The notes under the pieces: generated by a model
What the model was told of the DNA's origin: nothing
The model's database searches: none
The model's input: the letters and a program-made list of their open reading frames with translations, nothing else
Assembly: GCA_965224515.1 (NCBI GenBank)
Contig: OZ245051.1
Location: 3,162,001 to 3,226,000, forward strand
Source of the DNA: Sedimenticola_A sp040506425
GTDB taxonomy: Bacteria > Pseudomonadota > Gammaproteobacteria > Chromatiales > Chromatiaceae
Reading direction: 5' to 3'
DNA: 64,000 nt
Part shown: positions 58,294 through 64,000 of the stretch, piece by piece
Position numbering within the stretch: position 1 is the first letter of the stretch
Layout of the letters: each line of letters starts with the position of its first letter
Position numbers and translations under genes: made by a program

Positions 58294-60099
58294 TTAGTTA
58301 TCTTTTCCTACTTTCAGAACAGCCAGAAATGCCTCTTGTGGTATCTCGACGCTGCCGACCTGCTTCATCCGCTTTTTACCGGCTTTCTGCTTTTCAAGCA
58401 GTTTACGTTTCCTGGAAACGTCACCACCGTAGCACTTTGCGGTTACATTTTTTCTTAACGCCTTCACATTTGTTCTGGCGAGGATCTTGCTCCCGATGGC
58501 CGCCTGGATTGCCACTTCAAACATTTGCCGCGGAATAAGCTCTTTCATTTTTACCGTCAGTTCCCGTCCCCTTGAATCGGCATGATCCCTGTGAACAATG
58601 ACTGAAAGCGCATCTACTTTTTCGCCATTTATCAGGATATCCAGCTTCACCAGTTGGGCGGCCTGGAAGCGCTTGAATTCATACTCGAAAGAGGCATATC
58701 CGCGACTGACCGATTTGAGACGATCGAAGAAATCCAGAACCACCTCATTCATCGGCAGGTCGTATGTGACCTGTACCTGCCCGCCCATGTACTGCATGTT
58801 TTTCTGTACGCCACGCTTCTCGATACAGAGATTGATCACGCTGCCGAGATGATCCTGGGGAACCAGAATATGTGCCTCGATGATGGGTTCACGTATCTCG
58901 TCAATGTGATTGGGTTCAGGCAGATCTGCCGGATTATCAATTGAGATGACTTCGCCATCGCTTTTGGCAACCTCGTAGATAACCGTTGGCGCGGTTGAGA
59001 TGAGGTCAAGGTCATACTCCCTCTCGAGCCGTTCCTGAACAATCTCCATGTGCAGCATTCCGAGAAAACCACAGCGGAAACCGAAACCGAGAGCCTGGGA
59101 TGTCTCTGGTTCATAGTGCAGAGCAGCGTCATTGAGTTTTAGCTTCTGCAGTGCTTCCCTGAAAGACTCATAGTCATCCGAACTGATTGGATAGAGCCCG
59201 GAGAATACCCGTGGGCGCATCTCTTCGAAACCAGGCAGTGACGTTTCGGCCTGGTTATCGGTGAGGGTGATAGTGTCACCTACCGGAGCGCCATCGATCT
59301 CCTTGATGCCGGCAATAACGAAGCCCACTTCGCCCGGACCAAGCTGTGGCTTGTCTTCTCGCTTGGGACTGAACACGCCGACCTTCTCTGCCTGGAAGCT
59401 GCGGCCGCTGGACATTATCGTGATCTTGTTTTTCGGGCGGATTGTTCCGTTCATAACCCTGATCAGCGAGATAACACCAACATAAGAGTCAAACCAGGAG
59501 TCGATGATGAGGGCTTGCAGGGGAGCGTCAGCATCTCCCTCCGGAGATGGAATCTTGGCTACCAGATCTTCCAGAAGGTCCGGGATTCCAAGACCTGTCT
59601 TGGCACTGACCCGTATAGCCTCTTCAGCCTCAATGCCTATGATCTCCTCGATCTCGGTAATTACCTTATCGGGATCAGCTGCGGGCAGGTCTATCTTGTT
59701 GAGTACCGGCAGAACTTCCAGGCCCTGCTCTATCGCAGTGTAGCAGTTAGCAACACTCTGGGCCTCAACACCCTGTGCTGCATCGACAACCAGCAGGGCC
59801 CCTTCACAGGCCGCCAGGGAGCGGGATACCTCGTAAGAGAAATCCACATGACCGGGTGTGTCGATAAAGTTGAGCTGATAGGTTTTACCGTCTTTCGCTT
59901 TGTAATCAAGGGTAACGCTCTGAGCCTTGATGGTGATCCCGCGCTCTTTCTCCAGATCCATTGAGTCCAGAACCTGTGCTTCCATTTCGCGATCACTAAG
60001 ACCGCCGCAGATATGAATAAAGCGGTCGGCAATGGTGGATTTTCCATGGTCGATGTGGGCAATGATGGAGAAATTTCGAATGTGTTTGAGATCGGTCAT
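58294..60099 (-). CDS. lepA: Elongation factor 4 (back-translocase)
   Basis: 601 residues from the ATG at 60099 (TDLKHIRNFSIIAHIDHGKSTIADRFI); the frame opens 18 codons upstream without support. DTPGHVDFSYEVSRSLAACEG and NKIDLPAADP complete the G motifs; the LepA-specific C-terminal domain ends KKRMKQVGSVEIPQEAFLAVL. First gene of the lepA-to-pdxJ operon. Ribosome binding site weak. Confidence 0.97.
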   Translation of the reverse strand: MTDLKHIRNFSIIAHIDHGKSTIADRFIHICGGLSDREMEAQVLDSMDLEKERGITIKAQSVTLDYKAKDGKTYQLNFIDTPGHVDFSYEVSRSLAACEGALLVVDAAQGVEAQSVANCYTAIEQGLEVLPVLNKIDLPAADPDKVITEIEEIIGIEAEEAIRVSAKTGLGIPDLLEDLVAKIPSPEGDADAPLQALIIDSWFDSYVGVISLIRVMNGTIRPKNKITIMSSGRSFQAEKVGVFSPKREDKPQLGPGEVGFVIAGIKEIDGAPVGDTITLTDNQAETSLPGFEEMRPRVFSGLYPISSDDYESFREALQKLKLNDAALHYEPETSQALGFGFRCGFLGMLHMEIVQERLEREYDLDLISTAPTVIYEVAKSDGEVISIDNPADLPEPNHIDEIREPIIEAHILVPQDHLGSVINLCIEKRGVQKNMQYMGGQVQVTYDLPMNEVVLDFFDRLKSVSRGYASFEYEFKRFQAAQLVKLDILINGEKVDALSVIVHRDHADSRGRELTVKMKELIPRQMFEVAIQAAIGSKILARTNVKALRKNVTAKCYGGDVSRKRKLLEKQKAGKKRMKQVGSVEIPQEAFLAVLKVGKDN

Positions 60100-60191
60100 C
60101 TGTTGTTGTGTTCTTTTGTGGATCAGTTGTCGATCCACTAGGCAAAGCATCACCTGATATGAATTCGAGTAAGTTTATTTAAATAATTGAA

Positions 60192-60225
60192 AAAGCGGAA
60201 CTTTCCTGATGAAAAGTTCCGCTTT
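60192..60225 (-). terminator. Terminator of the rse-degP-glutaredoxin operon
   Basis: AAAGCGGAACTTT and AAAGTTCCGCTTT form a perfect 13-base stem; on the minus strand TTTTTCAATT follows. It lies 89 bases after the glutaredoxin stop and 93 bases before lepA. Confidence 0.85.
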
Positions 60226-60314
60226 CACGGGTAACAGTCACTGGAAATAATCCGATGCCAATAATAACCCAGTTTCGTCTCCCCACAAATAGCGGTGTCA
60301 CAATCCTGCAGAGT

Positions 60315-60569
60315 TTATCCACGGTCGAGGATTTCAGCGACGGCAACAGGATCCAGGTAATAGTTGCACACTACCCTATTATCCTGGGTTAAAACCGGAA
60401 TTAATGTTCCGTAGAGCTTTTCAAGTGAGGGATCGGATGCAATGTCGACCTCATCAAAATCAAAGGCTCTCTCCTGTTGCAGTTGTTGGAGCTGCCACCT
60501 CATATCCTCACAGAGGTGGCAGCCCTGTCGTGAAAAGAGCGTAAAGCGGGTTACTTCTGACTCACTCAT
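60315..60569 (-). CDS. Glutaredoxin-family protein (DUF836)
   Basis: 84 residues with thioredoxin-fold N-terminus FTLFSRQGCHLCEDM; redox pair Cys17-His-Leu-Cys20. The cis-proline is in GTLIPVLTQDNRVV. Start overlaps the degP stop by 4 bases, so it is translationally coupled to the envelope protease and may serve the same stress response. Confidence 0.88.
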   Translation of the reverse strand: MSESEVTRFTLFSRQGCHLCEDMRWQLQQLQQERAFDFDEVDIASDPSLEKLYGTLIPVLTQDNRVVCNYYLDPVAVAEILDRG

Positions 60570-62011
60570 TCATCAGGAACATGCAGCGCCAGGAAGATTG
60601 GTCCTGTACGGCGCAGAACCAGGACGGCAGTTGTTTTTCCCTTTGGAAGAACATTAGCCTGCTCGTTAAACTGTTCAAGTGTCTCGATCCGGGTATTGTT
60701 GATCATCTGAATAACGTCACCTTTTCGAATCCCGGCTGCGCTGGCAGGTCCTGGGCGTACTTCGTCAACGATTACACCACGCACATTCTCAAGCTTCAGC
60801 TCTTTGCGGGTCTTGACAGTGATATCAGATGCAACGATTCCGAGGGGATTGGAAACGGTTTCCGGCTCTGTGTCGCTCCCTGACATCTGGGATATCTGTT
60901 CGTCATCGGGCAGTTCACCGATATTGATCATGATGGTTTTGCGCTTGCCTGCCCTGAGTATCTCGACCTTGGAGGGTTTATCAATACGGCTGGCACCAAC
61001 CAGAGGGGGCAACATGGAAGAGTTGAAGAGCTTCTTGCCATTGAAAGTCAGGATGACATCCCCCTGTTCCAAACCCGCGGCTTCAGCCGGGCTGTCCGGC
61101 AATACCTTGGCAACGATTGCCCCATGGGGGTGTTCCATGCCGAAGGAGTCAGCCAAATCCCGTGTGACGTCCTGGATGAGGACCCCCAGCCAACCACGGC
61201 TGACTTTGCCCTTTTCCCGCAGTTGATCAGCAACATTCATCGCCATTTCGATAGGAATGGCGAAAGACAACCCCATGAAACCACCGGTCCGGCTGTAGAT
61301 CTGGGAGTTCACTCCCACTACCTCGCCGTCCAGGTTGAAAAGCGGCCCACCCGAGTTTCCGGGATTGATGGCTACATCGGTCTGTATGAAAGGAACATAG
61401 TTTTCGTTGGGCAGGCTTCTGCCCTTGGCACTGACAATGCCGGCAGTTACCGAGTGATCAAACCCGAAAGGGGAACCTATGGCAAGAACCCACTCGCCAA
61501 CCTTCAGGTTACTGCCGTTACCGATTTTGACCGTGGGCAGATCATCTGCCTCGATCTTGAGCAGCGCTACATCACTTCGCTTGTCCTTGCCGATGACCTT
61601 GGCCGTGAACTCACGATGATCGCTCAGTCTGACCAGCACTTCGTCGGCATCTTCCACCACATGATTGTTGGTCAGCAGGTAACCATCTTCGGAGATGATG
61701 AAGCCTGAGCCGAGAGACTTGGTATCAAAATGTTTCTCAAAATCCTTACCGCCCTGCCGTTCATCGAAGAAGTGGCGGAAGAACTCGTTGAAGGGGCTTC
61801 CCTCTGGGAGTTCAGGAAGATTGAATTCGCGTTTGAGTCGGTTGTTTACCGATTTATGCTGCTTGGTGCTGATATTCACCACTGCTGGACTGAAGTTCTC
61901 AACCAGCTTGGTAAAATCCGGCAGTGAACGCGCATGAAGTTCACTTGCTGCAAAGAGAAACAGGCTAAGGCCTAAAACAAAATACCGGCTCTTCGCTATC
62001 AAAGCACTCAT
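60566..62011 (-). CDS. degP: Periplasmic serine protease DegP/MucD
   Basis: 481 residues. Signal peptide (SRYFVLGLSLFLFAASELHA), protease domain with His117 (TNNHVV), Asp147 (KRSDVALL) and Ser220 (NPGNSGGPL), and two PDZ domains (about 280-375 and 385-475; RGWLGVLIQDVT, GLEQGDVILTFNG, GIRKGDVIQMINN). Degrades misfolded envelope proteins. Downstream of rseC, as mucD follows mucC in pseudomonads. Confidence 0.95.
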   Translation of the reverse strand: MSALIAKSRYFVLGLSLFLFAASELHARSLPDFTKLVENFSPAVVNISTKQHKSVNNRLKREFNLPELPEGSPFNEFFRHFFDERQGGKDFEKHFDTKSLGSGFIISEDGYLLTNNHVVEDADEVLVRLSDHREFTAKVIGKDKRSDVALLKIEADDLPTVKIGNGSNLKVGEWVLAIGSPFGFDHSVTAGIVSAKGRSLPNENYVPFIQTDVAINPGNSGGPLFNLDGEVVGVNSQIYSRTGGFMGLSFAIPIEMAMNVADQLREKGKVSRGWLGVLIQDVTRDLADSFGMEHPHGAIVAKVLPDSPAEAAGLEQGDVILTFNGKKLFNSSMLPPLVGASRIDKPSKVEILRAGKRKTIMINIGELPDDEQISQMSGSDTEPETVSNPLGIVASDITVKTRKELKLENVRGVIVDEVRPGPASAAGIRKGDVIQMINNTRIETLEQFNEQANVLPKGKTTAVLVLRRTGPIFLALHVPDE

Positions 62012-62047
62012 ATATAGCTCCTGTTGTTTTTCAACGTCATTAATCGG

Positions 62048-62530
62048 TTACTGTTGGTGTGTGGGAAACACCAGGTTTACATCAGATGTTCTGCGCAAAA
62101 TAACCGCCTGGTATTGATCCTGCCGGGATGTACTGAGAGAGAAATACCGCACCCAGAGCAAACCGGCTAACAGCCCAAATAGACCGCAAAAGATTGCCAT
62201 GGGTTCCGTGGATTGGAAATTAATCTGCTGTGCAAGCCATTCACCGCTGACAGCACCGACCATCATTGCAAGTAGCGGTACCAGGTAAAAGACAAACGAC
62301 GCCTTGGGCAGGGAGGCCTCGGGAACACCGATGATGACACGCTCTCCTGGACGGGCATCAATGGGATTGCGCACATGAAAACTGTTTTTCCGATTACCGA
62401 AAACCTTTGCCAATAGTGACGTGCCACAAGTGGATCCCGCCTCACAGCCTCCGCAGGTTGTTTTGCGTTGGGTCTCGACTATGGCGGTCTCCCCTTCACA
62501 TGCGGTGACAATGGCGGATTCTTCAAGCAT
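62048..62530 (-). CDS. rseC: Sigma-E regulatory protein RseC
   Basis: 160 residues from the ATG at 62530, four bases after the rseB stop. N-terminal domain with cysteine cluster CGGCEAGSTCGTSLLAKVFG, then two membrane helices (FVFYLVPLLAMMVGAVSGEWLA and PMAIFCGLFGLLAGLLWVRYF). Membrane protein, modulates the sigma-E pathway. Confidence 0.93.
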   Translation of the reverse strand: MLEESAIVTACEGETAIVETQRKTTCGGCEAGSTCGTSLLAKVFGNRKNSFHVRNPIDARPGERVIIGVPEASLPKASFVFYLVPLLAMMVGAVSGEWLAQQINFQSTEPMAIFCGLFGLLAGLLWVRYFSLSTSRQDQYQAVILRRTSDVNLVFPTHQQ

Positions 62531-62534
62531 CGCT

Positions 62535-63533
62535 CTAATTGCGCTGGATGGAATTGGCAACCAGCTTTACGGTCTCTGCAGGTACTTCGCCAACCGCGGT
62601 CACCTGGTACTCCTGGTGCTGACTGCCGTAGGCATTGATAGCACCCATGTGTGAACTGCCGGAGAGCCCGGATTGGCCGGTAACACTCTCGACATAAACT
62701 GACAGTGAAGCCAGCCCATCAGAGAGCACGAAATGATCAAACACATTCCCCTCTTTGCCTGATTTGCGCTGGGTATGGATGCTCAATTTGTAGCCAGTCG
62801 GCAGGTTTTTGAACATCCAGCCGGATTGACCCGCTGCTTTTCGGGTTTGGGTGGGATTGCGCTGTTCCCAGCGGTAAAGTTCCTTGCCTTCGAGGGAGGA
62901 CTCAGCCCTGTCTTTGATCTCATTCGAGATATTGAGCTGAGTGAACATAATTTGGGAAACCGGCTCGCCTGAAGCGTCTAGCATATCGGTTTTCAGAGGC
63001 AGGCCGTGTTCATCGTCCAGGTAGATTCGATATCCATAGCGGTATTGATCTTTGGGGAAAATCGCGACAACCGATGTGGGACGATTAGCCACCCGTTCAT
63101 GGCCAAGCATTTTAAAATCGTACAATCCATCGAGCTCGTTGGTGTCTATGGAAAAGACTGCGCGAAAATTTCTACCAAGGATACGCTTCCCGACAGAGAC
63201 TGATTTTGCATCCGGTGCTATACAGGTTACCGACGCATTGTCCCTGACAACCTCGCGTGCAGCTCCGTTGAGGGATATCAGGCGTTCCCTTTCTCCATCC
63301 TCGCTCAAGGTGTGAATAATCCGCATGGATTCAAGCTGATTGTCGTGCAGATAGACGAAGGTCCCTTCGTAACTAAGACCGTGTACTGACTGCACCATTT
63401 TTTCCAACATGGAGTGTACACGATCATTTGCAGAGGCAGACTGTAGCTGCATGAGCAGTGTCGCACCAAAAAAAATCAGACCGGATTTGACCATTCTCTC
63501 AGCGTTTCGCGTCATAAGTGACGAAAGATGCAT
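62535..63533 (-). CDS. rseB: Sigma-E regulatory protein RseB/MucB
   Basis: Up to 332 residues; the first ATG has GGAG 9 bases upstream and overlaps rseA by 35 bases, while an ATG at 63494 gives a neat signal peptide (MVKSGLIFFGATLLMQLQSASA). Features of the MucB family: VHGLSYEGTFVYLHDNQLESMRIIH and WMFKNLPTGYKLSIHTQR. Periplasmic; binds RseA and lipid-like signals to restrain sigma-E release. Confidence 0.94.
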   Translation of the reverse strand: MHLSSLMTRNAERMVKSGLIFFGATLLMQLQSASANDRVHSMLEKMVQSVHGLSYEGTFVYLHDNQLESMRIIHTLSEDGERERLISLNGAAREVVRDNASVTCIAPDAKSVSVGKRILGRNFRAVFSIDTNELDGLYDFKMLGHERVANRPTSVVAIFPKDQYRYGYRIYLDDEHGLPLKTDMLDASGEPVSQIMFTQLNISNEIKDRAESSLEGKELYRWEQRNPTQTRKAAGQSGWMFKNLPTGYKLSIHTQRKSGKEGNVFDHFVLSDGLASLSVYVESVTGQSGLSGSSHMGAINAYGSQHQEYQVTAVGEVPAETVKLVANSIQRN

Positions 63534-64000
63534 AGGGAAGCACTCCGCTCATACCACCTGACGATGCATACTCACTGTGATCCACCAGGTATCTGTTGAG
63601 TTTTGATTCCACTTCGGGTCGATTCAGGTTTTTCCAGCGTGTTCCGTTTTGCCGGGGATAGGAGATCTGGGTCGGCGCTGTGGCCACAATCGTCTCATTC
63701 CCGGGTATTATCTGTTCGACCTGCGGAGAAAGCATCACAGCCACAACCGCGACGGATGCAGCCAGTGCGGCACCGGCCGCAGGTTTGACCCAGCGGACCG
63801 TCGCCTTTCCAGGTATCTTGCTGTCCTGATTCGGTTTTCTGACAGCCACTATAGCCGGCTCGTCTTCCAGGCTCGTGCGCACAGGGTCAGCCACATCAGC
63901 GGTTGAGACCCGCACCGACTCCCCGCGCATGACGTCACCTATAAGATGGTACCTGTCCCAGGCTGCACGCAGTTCATCATTTTCCCGTAACCTGGAGAGT
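63499..64000 (-). CDS. rseA: Anti-sigma-E factor RseA, cut by the window edge
   Basis: The frame runs off the right end; the visible 167 codons include ENDELRAAWDRYHLIGDVMRGE of the cytosolic sigma-binding domain, one membrane helix (AAGAALAASVAVVAVMLSP) and a short periplasmic tail ending PYASFVTYDAKR. The missing part should be about 25-30 N-terminal residues, with rpoE beyond. Sequesters sigma-E at the membrane. Confidence 0.9.
   Translation of the reverse strand, partial: LSRLRENDELRAAWDRYHLIGDVMRGESVRVSTADVADPVRTSLEDEPAIVAVRKPNQDSKIPGKATVRWVKPAAGAALAASVAVVAVMLSPQVEQIIPGNETIVATAPTQISYPRQNGTRWKNLNRPEVESKLNRYLVDHSEYASSGGMSGVLPYASFVTYDAKR

Noticed and set aside
1..64000. Search for tRNA, rRNA, CRISPR arrays, prophage and integrase attachment sites
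   Set aside because: No cloverleaf-like sequences, regularly spaced repeats, phage structural genes or tRNA-flanked integrases were seen by eye; the only mobile element found is the IS481 copy.

Overview
The window looks like chromosomal DNA of a gammaproteobacterium. This rests on the rseA-rseB-rseC-degP, lepA-lepB-rnc-era-recO-pdxJ and cysM/ydbH/ydbL/rlmD blocks, on a BarA/GacS-type hybrid kinase between pdxJ and cysM, and on an RseA/RseB/RseC envelope-stress system. Species cannot be fixed from sequence alone. Heavy investment in C4-dicarboxylate and tricarboxylate uptake plus copper-type small proteins would suit a marine or sediment heterotroph, or a sulfur-oxidiser with mixotrophic ability, but that is inference.

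Layout. 0-5.2 kb: class V aminotransferase, CreD, a DUF599 membrane protein, then a gene-poor AT-rich stretch ending in an orphan HTH-PAS regulator. 5.3-7.3 kb: a four-gene metal (probably copper) periplasmic cluster on the minus strand. 7.5-17.2 kb: a C4-dicarboxylate module. DctB-DctD (plus strand) face a dctPQM TRAP transporter (minus strand) across an intergenic region with a good sigma-54 promoter and palindromic upstream sites; sucA, without sucB, follows dctM on the same strand.

17.3-31.2 kb: a tripartite tricarboxylate transporter and catabolism island: tctC, a tctA-tctB fusion and a universal stress protein; prpF divergent from tcuA-tcuB and a D-2-hydroxyacid dehydrogenase; a second tctC with an AbrB-type permease; and the two-component pair tctD-tctE. 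The five transcription starts I would predict here are each preceded, 55-60 bases before the first start codon, by the same 17-base direct repeat RAAAGC-N5-GAAAGS with 11-base periodicity and always in the same orientation. That is the signature of an OmpR-class regulator site, so the island reads as one TctD regulon for uptake and oxidation of tricarballylate- or aconitate-like acids into the TCA cycle. I regard this as the most interesting signal in the window.

31.3-46.7 kb: housekeeping and small conserved genes, including an isolated EF-G paralogue, a striking low-complexity membrane protein, MTIP, peroxiredoxin, hemerythrin, NagZ, an orphan FliL-like protein, and a minus-strand run cysM-ydbH-ydbL-rlmD-CYTH-L,D-transpeptidase. 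46.8-52.7 kb: TonB receptor, ABC-type binding protein and BarA-like hybrid kinase in one plus-strand unit. 52.75-53.95 kb: a complete IS481-family element with a 7-base target duplication, inserted exactly in the loop of the terminator between barA and pdxJ. 54-64 kb: pdxJ-recO-era-rnc-DUF4845-lepB-lepA and the rse-degP-glutaredoxin operon; rseA runs off the right edge. No tRNA, rRNA, CRISPR array or prophage was seen.
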